In this document: piece by piece, positions 8,437 to 17,388 of the stretch | Position numbering within the stretch: the first letter of the stretch is position 1 | Layout: every line of letters starts with the position of its first letter | NCBI RefSeq assembly: GCF_001687585.2 | Contig: NZ_CP016537.2 | Span: 1,150,001 to 1,214,000, forward strand | Direction: 5' to 3' | DNA: 64,000 nt | From: Planococcus halocryophilus | GTDB lineage: Bacteria; Bacillota; Bacilli; Bacillales_A; Planococcaceae | Notes under the pieces: generated by a model | What the model saw: only the letters and a program-made list of their open reading frames with translations | Databases searched by the model: none | Told to the model about the DNA's origin: nothing | Made by a program: the position numbers and the translations under genes

Positions 8437-9930
8437 ATGCAAATCGAATTACACCAACATTCACAGGACAATCAAGCAGAAATCCTCGTTGTCGGCTTAA
8501 GCCGTCATCCTGAGAACAGCAAAGGATGGGACGATTTCGCGAAACGATTTGATGGCAAATTGGAAAGTTGGACAAAACAAGATTTATCATATGATTTAAA
8601 ATCTGTCATTACGTATCCTACACTTTCTGGCGCAATTCCACGCGTATTGTTTATCGGATTAAACGACCGGAAAAAGTTAACTGAAGAAGATCTCCGTTCT
8701 TGCTTTGGTTTAGTCGGCAAAGAACTAGCGAAGAAAAAAATTAAACACGCAGCGGTTTATATGGAGTCATTTGAAAACGACTCGATTAGCAGTGAAGATG
8801 TTGCTTATTTAGCTTCAGAAGCGATTACATTGGGCGGCTATAGCTTTGATGATTACAAAACAACATCAAATGAAACACAAGTAAAATTGGAAACCTTAAC
8901 TTTCCTAGCAGAAGAAGTGCAAGAAGATGTGGAAGCAGCAGCAACAGTAGGGGCTATTTTTGGCCAGTCTGTTAACGATGCTCGAACACTTGTTAATATG
9001 CCTGCAAATATTTTAACAGCAACAGCAATGGGCGAATACGCAAGAGAACTTGGAGAAACTTATGGCTTTGAAACAGATATTTTAGGAAAAGCAGAACTTG
9101 AAGAACTCGGTATGGGAGCAATTCTTGCTGTCAACCAAGGTTCAACCGAAGAACCGCGTCTTATTGTCTTGAAATACAAAGCAACAGAAGGGTTTGAAGA
9201 TCCACTAGCGCTTGTTGGTAAAGGTATTACCTTTGATACTGGTGGTTACTCAATCAAGCCTAAAGACGGCATTGTAGGAATGAAAGGCGATATGGGCGGA
9301 GCAGCGGCAGTACTAGGTGCTATGAAAATCATTGGTGAACTTCAGCCAAAACAAAACGTCATCGCTGTTATTGCTTCGACAGATAATATGATTTCTGGCA
9401 ATGCCTTTAAACCGGATGATGTTATAACCTCCATGAGTGGTAAGACTATTGAAATTTTAAATACAGATGCTGAAGGTCGTTTAGTATTAGCGGATTCTGT
9501 GAGTTATGCGAAACAACTGGGAGCAACAAAAATCGTTGATGTTGCGACGTTAACAGGTGGAGTTATTGTTGCGTTAGGAAAAGACAAAACAGGTGCCTTA
9601 ACAAACGACGAAGCCTTTTTTGAAACTTTCTTAGAAGCCTCTATGGAAAGTGGCGAATTTGTTTGGCGCTTGCCGTTAACAGAAAGTGACAAAAAACGCA
9701 TTCGCACAAGCAATGTAGCAGATTTGAACAACTCACCAGGACGCGATGGCCATATGATTTTTGGCGGCGGATTTGTTGGCGAATTTGCAGGGGACACGCC
9801 TTGGATTCATTTAGATATCGCAGGAACTTCAGATGCAGACAGCGCACACGATCTTGGACCAAAAGGTGGTACGGGCGCGATGGTACGTACGCTCGCGATG
9901 CTAGTTGAAAAAATGGCAGATGAGCAATGA
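8437..9930 (+). CDS. pepA: Leucyl aminopeptidase (M17 family)
   Basis: Cytoplasmic metallo-exopeptidase of 497 residues that removes N-terminal residues, with two divalent metal ions per active site. The metal/catalytic block GKGITFDTGGYSIKP near residue 263 and the family signature NTDAEGRLVLAD near residue 342 are intact. The N-terminal regulatory domain (about residues 1-165) is present, so the length is normal. ATG 8437 follows AAAGGAGG at 6 bases; the TTG/ATG frame from 8398 adds non-homologous sequence. Corresponds to yuiE in B. subtilis by position. Confidence 0.93.
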   Translation: MQIELHQHSQDNQAEILVVGLSRHPENSKGWDDFAKRFDGKLESWTKQDLSYDLKSVITYPTLSGAIPRVLFIGLNDRKKLTEEDLRSCFGLVGKELAKKKIKHAAVYMESFENDSISSEDVAYLASEAITLGGYSFDDYKTTSNETQVKLETLTFLAEEVQEDVEAAATVGAIFGQSVNDARTLVNMPANILTATAMGEYARELGETYGFETDILGKAELEELGMGAILAVNQGSTEEPRLIVLKYKATEGFEDPLALVGKGITFDTGGYSIKPKDGIVGMKGDMGGAAAVLGAMKIIGELQPKQNVIAVIASTDNMISGNAFKPDDVITSMSGKTIEILNTDAEGRLVLADSVSYAKQLGATKIVDVATLTGGVIVALGKDKTGALTNDEAFFETFLEASMESGEFVWRLPLTESDKKRIRTSNVADLNNSPGRDGHMIFGGGFVGEFAGDTPWIHLDIAGTSDADSAHDLGPKGGTGAMVRTLAMLVEKMADEQ

Positions 9931-9941
9931 AAAATTAAAAT

Positions 9942-9986
9942 AAAATAGCCAGCGAAAAGTAATATACTTTTCGCTGGCTATTTTTT
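9942..9986. terminator. Bidirectional terminator between pepA and mrpG
   Basis: Arms at 9942-9960 and 9966-9984 (ATAGCCAGCGAAAAGT core) with a 5-base loop and T/A runs on both sides; convergent genes end here. Confidence 0.9.
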
Positions 9987-10404
9987 ATTCTTCAGGCGTT
10001 TTGTTATTTAACAATTCGTCCTTTTTGTTTTTGATTGCGACTTTCATATCATCACGCACTGTTTCGTCAGCAACACTAATGCCGGACATATATGCAGCAC
10101 GTCCGATTAAATGTCCGCCTACAGGAGCGGTAATAAACAAGAACGCAATCGCAATAATTAGTTGTGTATTGAATATACCTTCGATTAACCAAAAGTGGAT
10201 AAAGGCGGCAAGCAATACACAAAGGACACCAAGCGTAGAGCTCTTAGAAGCAGCGTGTGTGCGCGTATAAACATCTGGCAAACGGATAAGCCCAAGAGCC
10301 GTAACCAAGCTAAATATGACCCCTGTGCTCATTAATACAATGATAACAATGTTAATTATGGTCGTTTCGATCGAAAATCTCTCCTCTCTCAAGGAATTTC
10401 GCAA
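9985..10404 (-). CDS. mrpG: Na+/H+ antiporter subunit MrpG
   Basis: Last subunit of the Mrp antiporter complex; a small three-helix membrane protein. The GLIRLPDVYTRTHAASKSSTLG block matches MrpG/PhaG. Its start is unclear: no ATG/GTG/TTG follows the good ribosome site AGGAG at 10385-10381. The coordinates use the outermost TTG at 10404 (139 residues), while family alignment by eye suggests a start near ATC 10371 or TTG 10392. The frame overlaps the end of mrpF, so translation is coupled. Identity is firm, start is not. Confidence 0.85.
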   Translation of the reverse strand: MRNSLREERFSIETTIINIVIIVLMSTGVIFSLVTALGLIRLPDVYTRTHAASKSSTLGVLCVLLAAFIHFWLIEGIFNTQLIIAIAFLFITAPVGGHLIGRAAYMSGISVADETVRDDMKVAIKNKKDELLNNKTPEE

Positions 10405-10633
10405 AAGCGGTCGTTCCGATAAAGGACAAGATGCTTAACAACAAGATGACTTCGAGAAAGAATTCTGTCTCGATGATTAAAGACAACAAAGCGACAATCG
10501 ATACCAGTGCAATTCCGATTGCATCGAGTGCTACGACACGGTCAGCAATTGTCGGGCCTTTAACAAGTCGGAAAAGAAGGCCAGTAAAGCCTAAGCTAAC
10601 AAGAATTAGTGAAACCCAGTAAAACGTCATCAT
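10352..10633 (-). CDS. mrpF: Na+/H+ antiporter subunit MrpF
   Basis: Membrane protein of 93 residues with three helices, matching MrpF/PhaF; GPTIADRVVALDAIG near residue 27 is the family core. Starts with two consecutive ATGs behind GGAGGTGA inside the mrpE stop region (4-base overlap), and its end overlaps mrpG. Part of the seven-subunit Na+/H+ exchanger that exports sodium at high pH and salt. Confidence 0.92.
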   Translation of the reverse strand: MMTFYWVSLILVSLGFTGLLFRLVKGPTIADRVVALDAIGIALVSIVALLSLIIETEFFLEVILLLSILSFIGTTAFAKFLERGEIFDRNDHN

Positions 10634-11109
10634 GGGCGGCTCACCTCCAAAATCGCACGTTCGAATGTATCTTTAATGGAATTGACGGCATCTTCAATAT
10701 CATCAAAGTCGAGCGCGTGAATATAAAGTCTTTTCTGGTCATCTGAAATACCGACAACAAGCGTTCCTGGCGTTAACGTAATCAACGCAGACAATAACGT
10801 GATTTCCCAGTCTTCTTTTAATTCGGTTTCTAATTCGAAAATAGCGGGCTTTAAATTCATCTTCGGTTTAATCACAATAAACAAAACCTGCATACTTGAT
10901 TTGAATAGTTCTTTAAGAAACAAGAAAAACAGCGAGATAACCGCCCATGCTCTTGAAGTGTATAGCCGGTATGAAAAGAACCGGCGCATTAAAATAATGA
11001 TACCAAGGCCAACTAGAAAGCCAATCGCGAATCCTGACGGGCTAAAGGAAACGGTCATGAACATCCAGACAAAGGCCAAGAAGAAATTCAATAAAATTTG
11101 TAAAGCCAT
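10630..11109 (-). CDS. mrpE: Na+/H+ antiporter subunit MrpE
   Basis: Protein of 159 residues of the MrpE/PhaE family: two or three N-terminal membrane segments (about residues 1-30 and 55-75), then a soluble C-terminal part with the TLTPGTLVVGIS motif near residue 113. Ribosome site AAGGAG precedes the ATG; 7 bases separate it from mrpD, and it overlaps mrpF. Confidence 0.92.
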   Translation of the reverse strand: MALQILLNFFLAFVWMFMTVSFSPSGFAIGFLVGLGIIILMRRFFSYRLYTSRAWAVISLFFLFLKELFKSSMQVLFIVIKPKMNLKPAIFELETELKEDWEITLLSALITLTPGTLVVGISDDQKRLYIHALDFDDIEDAVNSIKDTFERAILEVSRP

Positions 11110-11116
11110 ATGTCAC

Positions 11117-12598
11117 CTACTCCTTTAAGACCGCATCGATATAGATGGATGGATTCAGCAGCACTTCACCCGCACCTGAAATAAGGGGCATGAAGAGTTC
11201 CGCACCGACCCCGAATACCACTGTCATGGCAACAAGGATGACCGTTGGAATAAACATTTGATTGAAAGTTGATTTTTTCAAAGGAACCGTTTCAACTGGC
11301 TGTCCCCAGAAAGCATAGACGAAGATACGAACAGAACTAAGTAGCACGATTAAGCTAGTTGCCAAGACGACAATACTACCCCAAAACTGCGGACCTTCAA
11401 ATCCTCCTTGAATAATAAGTAGCTTTCCTGGGAAACCGCTAAGTGGGGGAATACCCGCTAAGCCAAAGGCAGTCAATAGATAAACCCAGCCTAGAACCGG
11501 ATAAGTTTTGATTAATCCGCCCATTTTGCGAAGATCTGTTGTACCAAATAATACAGCGATAATACCAACTAAGAAAAACAATGCAGCTTTGATCATCATA
11601 TCATGAATTAAATACATAATAGATCCATCAATGCCCGGTTGGTTTAATTGAGCAACTCCGAACAAAATAACTCCAACTGCAATAATAATATTGTAGATAA
11701 TAATTTTTTTTACATCAAAGTAAGCAAGAGCACCAACACAACCAGCAAAAATTGTGAGAATCGCGATAATTCCTAGCAATTCATGAGTAAATCCAACATT
11801 CATCGTAAAGAACAATGTGTATGTACGCATGATCGCATAAACACCGACTTTCGTCAGCAACGCGCCAAACAGTGCAAGTATCGGAATCGGTGGTGCATAA
11901 TACGATCCAGGCAACCAGAAATACAAAGGGAAGATAGCGGCTTTAAAACCGAAAACCACGAGGAACATGACGGCGATAACCGTTAAAATACCGGTTTCTT
12001 CAATCTGCGGAATCTTTACTGCCAAATCCGCCATATTCAATGTACCCGTAACCGAGTAAAGAAAAGCGACAGCGGCAACAAATAAAGCAGATGAAATGAT
12101 ATTCACAAGCAAGTATTTGATGGATTCACGTAACTGAGGCTTTTCGCCACCGTGGACGATCAATGTGTAAGAAGCCATTAACAACACTTCAACAAAAACG
12201 AATAAGTTGAAAATATCGCCTGTTGTAAAGGCACCGTTAACACCCACCATCAAAAAGAGTACTGCAGGATAGTAGTATGATTGTTCGCGTCTCAAACCAA
12301 TAGTTGGGATGCTATAAAAAATAACAAGCAACACGAGAACGGATGCTGTGACAACTAGTAAAGCGGAAAGTGGATCCGACACCATGGAAATACCAAAAGG
12401 TGCAGGCCAGCTACCAAGTGTTACGGCTTGAACACCGTCAGTATTAACTTTTGCCAGAAGTACAAGAGCAGAAAGTAAAGCGGCTCCAGCCCCAACCACA
12501 GCTAACACGCGCTGAAGCTTTACGTTTTTCGGGAACATCATCAGGATAGCAGCGAAAAACAAAGGAATGATGATTGGAAACAAAAGTAAATTACTCAT
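11117..12598 (-). CDS. mrpD: Na+/H+ antiporter subunit MrpD
   Basis: Polytopic membrane protein of 493 residues, homologous to the proton-pumping NuoL/M/N subunits of complex I and one of the two ion-translocating subunits of Mrp. About 14 helices. The conserved glutamate in VEVLLMASY (near residue 136) and lysines in the GFKAAIFPLYFWLPGSYYAPP block (near residue 219) match the ion path of the family. Start ATG overlaps the mrpC stop by 8 bases. Confidence 0.94.
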   Translation of the reverse strand: MSNLLLFPIIIPLFFAAILMMFPKNVKLQRVLAVVGAGAALLSALVLLAKVNTDGVQAVTLGSWPAPFGISMVSDPLSALLVVTASVLVLLVIFYSIPTIGLRREQSYYYPAVLFLMVGVNGAFTTGDIFNLFVFVEVLLMASYTLIVHGGEKPQLRESIKYLLVNIISSALFVAAVAFLYSVTGTLNMADLAVKIPQIEETGILTVIAVMFLVVFGFKAAIFPLYFWLPGSYYAPPIPILALFGALLTKVGVYAIMRTYTLFFTMNVGFTHELLGIIAILTIFAGCVGALAYFDVKKIIIYNIIIAVGVILFGVAQLNQPGIDGSIMYLIHDMMIKAALFFLVGIIAVLFGTTDLRKMGGLIKTYPVLGWVYLLTAFGLAGIPPLSGFPGKLLIIQGGFEGPQFWGSIVVLATSLIVLLSSVRIFVYAFWGQPVETVPLKKSTFNQMFIPTVILVAMTVVFGVGAELFMPLISGAGEVLLNPSIYIDAVLKE

Positions 12599-12938
12599 AA
12601 TCTTCAGTTCCTCTCAGCAAATTCATATTGTCGGTACCAAGCTCCTGATAAGACCGGTAGGCGAGCACTAAGAAAAATGATGTTACAGCAAAAGAAATGA
12701 CAATCGCTGTCAATATCAATGCTTGAGGAAGAGGGTCTGCGTAATCGCTGACACTCACTCCATGAGCTACAACAGGAGGAGAGTTTCCACCAAGTCCACC
12801 CATCGTTAATAGTAAAAGGTGAGCACCGTGGCTCAATAACCCTGTACCGATAATGATACGGATTAAGCTTTTTGAAAGCATTAAGTAAACAGCTGCCATA
12901 AAGAGAAAACCTATGGCAACCGACATAATTATTTCCAT
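12591..12938 (-). CDS. mrpC: Na+/H+ antiporter subunit MrpC
   Basis: Protein of 115 residues with three helices, homologous to NuoK. The block GLLSHGAHLLLLTMG near residue 34 and DPLPQALILTAIVISFA near residue 68 are the usual marks. ATG overlaps the mrpB stop (TAATG) with GGAGAGG upstream; a second in-frame ATG four codons later is possible but has no better site. Confidence 0.93.
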   Translation of the reverse strand: MEIIMSVAIGFLFMAAVYLMLSKSLIRIIIGTGLLSHGAHLLLLTMGGLGGNSPPVVAHGVSVSDYADPLPQALILTAIVISFAVTSFFLVLAYRSYQELGTDNMNLLRGTEDYE

Positions 12939-13360
12939 TATTCATCCTCTCCAATCGTTTGAATAATGGTCATCGTAACTCCAACAACAACCAAGTAAAC
13001 CCCTGCGTCAAACAACATTGCTGAGTGCAGGGAAGTTTTACCGAAAAGCGGTAAATCAAAATAACCAAAAGCATGTGTGAAAAAAGGAACATCAAAGATA
13101 ATTGCCCCAGATGCTGTAGCAAGAGCTATTAATAAACCAATAGCTGTCATCGTCACGTAATTGATAGGCAATATTTTTTTCACTGTTGAAATATCAAAAG
13201 ATAGCATCAACAGCACAATGGCACTAGTAGTCAATAACCCGCCAACAAAGCCTCCACCGGGTGTATAATGTCCTGCAAAGAATATGTGGACAGCAAACAT
13301 CAAAATGATGAAGGTCACTACTTTTGTGGCCGTTTGAAGCATTACATCATTTGTTCTCAT
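12938..13360 (-). CDS. mrpB: Na+/H+ antiporter subunit MrpB
   Basis: Membrane protein of 140 residues of the MrpB/MnhB family; four helices, with HTPGGGFVGGLL-type sequence (YTPGGGFVGG near residue 32) conserved. Overlaps the end of mrpA by 14 bases, with AAAGGAGG as ribosome site inside mrpA. Confidence 0.93.
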   Translation of the reverse strand: MRTNDVMLQTATKVVTFIILMFAVHIFFAGHYTPGGGFVGGLLTTSAIVLLMLSFDISTVKKILPINYVTMTAIGLLIALATASGAIIFDVPFFTHAFGYFDLPLFGKTSLHSAMLFDAGVYLVVVGVTMTIIQTIGEDE

Positions 13361-15761
13361 GCTGATCCTCCTTTTTCGTCAAGCGCAGTTTGATCATCGT
13401 GATAATACCAATACCTGTAATAGCCAATACAGCAATTTCAAACAATGTATCAAATCCGCGATAATCAACTAAAATGACATTGACGATATTTCCGCCGCCC
13501 GCTTCTTTATAAACCGTTTCTTTATAGAATTCGGAAATAGAAGGCATGGCTTTTTGTGACAGAGAAGACAAGGCAACCAAGGTTACTGTTACACCAACAC
13601 CTATTGCAACAAGTGCGTTTCCAAACCTGAAGCGCATGCGTTCTTCTTTTCGGCTGATCTGTGGCAAATGATAAAACGCCAGCAAGAACAAGGCAACAGA
13701 AATCGTTTCGATAACGAGTTGTGTTAAAGCCAAATCAGGCGCACGGAAAATAACAAAGAGTAAGGCAATTGAATAACCAACAGCACCAAGTGCAATAATT
13801 CCTGTGAGTCTAGATTTAGAGAAAAGAATCGTAAATGTGGAACCAACTAATGCGATCAAAATCACAATTTCATAAAATCCGACAGGTGCAAGATTTGTGA
13901 AATCTATAGCAAATGCATCCGTTAAGAATAGAGTTCCAAGAACAATGAAGATGACGAAACTAAACATATACACCAAATACGAACGGATAAAACCAGTCAT
14001 GTAAATTCTTGAGAATCGGTTTGCACCGGTATCACTCAAAAACACCATATTGTCGTAAAGTGCATTTAATGATATAGCTTCTGGGAAGAGATCGTAACTC
14101 TTCTGCCATTTACGCAATGTCCAAAACATTAGGAATCCGATAGCGAAAATGCCAAGTGTCATAAAGAACTCAGGATTAAATCCGTGCCAGGCAGAAACAT
14201 GGATCTTAATTTCTTCTGGTGAATCATAAAGGAACGGCTGCATAGCCAAAACGGCTGGTTTAACAAGCCAATCACCGATAAGATTCGGGATAAAGAAAAT
14301 CACGACTACAAGAAGTGCTAAGAATACAGGCGAAATGAGCATACCAATAGGTGCTTCATGAGCAGGTTTTGGCAATTGATCTGGTTTATGTTCGCCCGCA
14401 AATGTGTGGAATACGAAATAGAAACTGTAAATAAACGTGAAAACAGATCCAAGCCATGCAACAACCGGGAACAAGATACCCCAAACGTCCATAGAAAACA
14501 AATCAAATTCTGTTAACGACAGCATCGCGGTCAAAAACATTTCCTTACTCAAAAATCCGCCAAACGGAGGCAAACCTGCCATCGAAAATGCGCCAATCAT
14601 AGCGACTGTGAAACTGATGGGCATCAAGCTCATCAAGCCACCGAGTTTGCGAATGTCTCGCGTACCGGTTTCGTGATCAACGATACCGGCAATCATAAAC
14701 AAACTGCCTTTAAATACGGCATGGTTGATCAAATGGAAAATTGCAGCAAACCCAGCATACTTAAAAGTTGTTTCAGCAATATTGTCGATATGGTAACCCG
14801 CAGCTGAAGCACCGAGCAATGACATAATCAAGCCCAGTTGCGACACTGTTGAAAATGCCAAAATTCCTTTTAAGTCTTTTTGTTTTAAAGCGAAAAACGA
14901 ACCCCAGAACATAGTGAATAGTCCGACACTTGCGACTAGCCACATCCACGTACCAGATATCGCAAAGATCGGTGTCAACCGAGCAACTAAGTACAATCCG
15001 GCTTTAACCATTGTCGCAGAGTGCAAATAGGCACTAACAGGAGTAGGCGCTTCCATTGCATCCGGTAACCAGATGTAAAACGGAAACTGTGCCGACTTTG
15101 TAAACGCACCGAACAATACCAAGACGAGCGCCCAAATAAAGAAGTCATGTGACACCAGTTCAGTCGCTTGCGGAATCAATTCGCGTATGGAATACGTACC
15201 ACCCATAATACTGAGTAATACAAATCCCCCAAGCATCATCAATCCGCCAAACACGGTAATCATCATTGATTTTAATGCACCAAAACGTGAGCGGTCACGC
15301 GTATACCAATATCCGATTAATAAGAATGACGAAATCGATGTCAATTCCCAAAACAGATAAAGCGTGATTAAGTGATCACTTTGGACAATACCAAGCATTG
15401 CCGTCATGAACATTAACAAGTAAACGTAAAAGTTATGTAATTGTTCACGGTGTTTGTCCAAATAAAAAATGGAATATAGCACCACTAAAGCACCGATACC
15501 TGTAATCAGCAAAGTGAACAAGAGGCTCAATCCATCGATATACGCGATAAATGCGATATCAAGCGAAGGAATCCATTGGAATTCAGACACTAAATTACCG
15601 CCATGAATTGTTGTAGGAAGCAATGAGACGTAGTAACTGAATAAAGCGACAGGAACCATTAAAACAAACCAGCCCGTATGGATCTTTCCGACTTTCTTAA
15701 ATAACAGCGGAACAAACAAGGCTGCTAGCAAAGGTAAAAAGATTAATAACACAAATGACAA
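13347..15761 (-). CDS. mrpA: Na+/H+ antiporter subunit MrpA
   Basis: Largest subunit, 804 residues, about 21 helices. The N-terminal 500 residues are NuoL-like (LFWELTSISSFLLIGYW near residue 134; FPFYIWLPDAMEAPTPVSAYLHSATMVKAG near 226), and the C-terminal part carries the MrpA-specific domain with the APDLALTQLVIETISV block near residue 676. Start is a TTG at 15761, 6 bases after AAGGAGG. First gene of mrpABCDEFG, all genes overlapping or nearly so. The complex gives sodium and alkali tolerance, fitting a halotolerant lifestyle (inference). Confidence 0.95.
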   Translation of the reverse strand: MSFVLLIFLPLLAALFVPLLFKKVGKIHTGWFVLMVPVALFSYYVSLLPTTIHGGNLVSEFQWIPSLDIAFIAYIDGLSLLFTLLITGIGALVVLYSIFYLDKHREQLHNFYVYLLMFMTAMLGIVQSDHLITLYLFWELTSISSFLLIGYWYTRDRSRFGALKSMMITVFGGLMMLGGFVLLSIMGGTYSIRELIPQATELVSHDFFIWALVLVLFGAFTKSAQFPFYIWLPDAMEAPTPVSAYLHSATMVKAGLYLVARLTPIFAISGTWMWLVASVGLFTMFWGSFFALKQKDLKGILAFSTVSQLGLIMSLLGASAAGYHIDNIAETTFKYAGFAAIFHLINHAVFKGSLFMIAGIVDHETGTRDIRKLGGLMSLMPISFTVAMIGAFSMAGLPPFGGFLSKEMFLTAMLSLTEFDLFSMDVWGILFPVVAWLGSVFTFIYSFYFVFHTFAGEHKPDQLPKPAHEAPIGMLISPVFLALLVVVIFFIPNLIGDWLVKPAVLAMQPFLYDSPEEIKIHVSAWHGFNPEFFMTLGIFAIGFLMFWTLRKWQKSYDLFPEAISLNALYDNMVFLSDTGANRFSRIYMTGFIRSYLVYMFSFVIFIVLGTLFLTDAFAIDFTNLAPVGFYEIVILIALVGSTFTILFSKSRLTGIIALGAVGYSIALLFVIFRAPDLALTQLVIETISVALFLLAFYHLPQISRKEERMRFRFGNALVAIGVGVTVTLVALSSLSQKAMPSISEFYKETVYKEAGGGNIVNVILVDYRGFDTLFEIAVLAITGIGIITMIKLRLTKKEDQHENK

Positions 15762-15940
15762 ATGAATCCTCCTTCCAGCATAAACGTGATGAGTTTCTAA
15801 TTAGAAATTATAACGCAAATCGAGTGGTTTTGCACCGCTCATCAACTAATGCCATCAGATTCCATGCACTTTTTATAAACTTTTGAAATAGGAAGAAACC
15901 CGATTAAAAAAATTTTCGAATTTCGAAAAAAAGCATAAAA

Positions 15941-15975
15941 AAACTGTAGACAACTCGAGTTGTCTACAGTTTTTT
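15941..15975 (-). terminator. Zero-loop palindromic terminator (28 bp)
   Basis: ACTGTAGACAACTC followed directly by its complement, with A and T runs outside. Ends the MFS gene upstream of mrpA. Shares its 14-bp arm with the terminator at 3735. Confidence 0.8.
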
Positions 15976-17206
15976 ACGTATTCTTTAATTCTTGCTCAAG
16001 CAGTACGTCTTCAAAATCTTGCTGTGGTTTTGCAAGTGTTATCCGAAGAAAGACAAAAGCAAAGATAAATAAAATACTCGTCACGATAAAGACAGAAGAA
16101 ATACCGATAAATCCACTAACAATACCGCCAAAAACTGGACCAATAATATTCCCAAGAAAACGGAAGCTCGTATTATAGCCCATAATTTCTCCTTGAATCT
16201 CAATCGGCGCTTCTCGGCGCATTAATGCAGTAGTAGTTGGAATCATTCCACCAACTGCTACTCCGAAGAATAAGCGCAAAACAATTAATTGCCAAAGGTC
16301 AGTAACAAAAGCTTGAGGGATGATAAAGACAAATGCTAGTACGAGCAATAAGCCAAGTACTTTTTCGTAGCCAATAGAATCACCCAAGCGTCCCCAACGC
16401 CGGGCAAACATTAAATTACCAACACCGGTGGCACTAAATGTAACCCCTGCGAGAAACGCTACTTGAGCGCTGCCTGCTGTTAGTTCTGCTACGTACAGTG
16501 AAAGTAAAGGTTGGATGCTAAAGTTCCCAATTTGAATTAACGCTGTGATAATCATAACGTTAAGCATTAATCGGTGATTTAAAATGCCGTTAATAATAGT
16601 TTTCGGAGCGTAGACATGTGCACCTTTTACTTTAACGCGTTTAATTTCACGTAAACCAAATACAACAAACAAAGCAGCAATGGTGATAATGGTTGCAGTT
16701 ATTAAGAACGTATACTTAAACCCAAAAGCATCAGCCATCAAACCTCCGAGAACTGGTCCAAATAATGTCCCTGAAACACTACCCATTTGAAGTGTCCCAA
16801 GCGTTTTTCCTGCGCTTTCTTTAGAAGTTTGTGAGCTAACAAAAGCTAATGAGGTAGGGATAAATCCAGTAACCAAACCCATAAATAAGCGAATCATAAA
16901 CAATCCTGTAACGGAATCAGCTGTCCCCATCAAAAAAATACTAATAGCAATACCAAAACCGTTAATGATTAGTATGGGCTTAAAGCCGTATTTGTCAGCA
17001 ATACGTCCCCAAACAGGAGACATAATTAAAGCCGCAACAAAAGTTACACCAAATACTAAACCAGACCATCGTTGCACATATTCATCCGAAAAATTGCCGA
17101 GCGACTCTATATAAAGAGATAAGAATGGCATAATCATCGTGGTACTGCCGGCAACAAGGAAGTTAGTGAACATAATGATAAAGAAATTCTTTTTTTGTGT
17201 ATCCAT
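15974..17206 (-). CDS. MFS transporter, drug:H+ antiporter type (DHA1)
   Basis: Major-facilitator exporter of 410 residues, 12 helices. The inter-helix 2-3 motif is GRIADKYGFKP near residue 67 and the antiporter motif C-like sequence GPVLGGLMADAFG lies near residue 151; a second copy of the loop motif is GRLGDSIGYEK near residue 265. Likely exports hydrophobic compounds; substrate unknown. ATG 17206 follows AGAAGGG. The promoter shows TATAAT at 17243-17248 (minus strand) with a weak -35, and a dyad between them suggests control by a repressor. Confidence 0.85.
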   Translation of the reverse strand: MDTQKKNFFIIMFTNFLVAGSTTMIMPFLSLYIESLGNFSDEYVQRWSGLVFGVTFVAALIMSPVWGRIADKYGFKPILIINGFGIAISIFLMGTADSVTGLFMIRLFMGLVTGFIPTSLAFVSSQTSKESAGKTLGTLQMGSVSGTLFGPVLGGLMADAFGFKYTFLITATIITIAALFVVFGLREIKRVKVKGAHVYAPKTIINGILNHRLMLNVMIITALIQIGNFSIQPLLSLYVAELTAGSAQVAFLAGVTFSATGVGNLMFARRWGRLGDSIGYEKVLGLLLVLAFVFIIPQAFVTDLWQLIVLRLFFGVAVGGMIPTTTALMRREAPIEIQGEIMGYNTSFRFLGNIIGPVFGGIVSGFIGISSVFIVTSILFIFAFVFLRITLAKPQQDFEDVLLEQELKNT

Positions 17207-17253
17207 ATGGAACCCTTCTTTCTGAAAGGAGCAATTGTTCCTATTATATATTA

Positions 17254-17268
17254 CTTCGTCACACGAAG
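17254..17268. promoter_or_regulatory. Dyad CTTCGTCACACGAAG (copy 2) in MFS promoter
   Basis: Perfect dyad with 5-bp arms CTTCG/CGAAG and 5-base centre, lying between the minus-strand -10 (17243-17248) and the -35 position. Identical in 14 bases to 8364-8377. The position fits a repressor operator (inference). Confidence 0.5.
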
Positions 17269-17388
17269 AAAGAAATGAAAACTATCAATTTATTCGGAAA
17301 AGTAAGTTTGAAAGTTGTCTTGTCTTGAGTTGAAAAAGCTGATTTTTAGTTTTCTGTATTTATGCTAAAATAAGGCGGGGTGAAAAAG

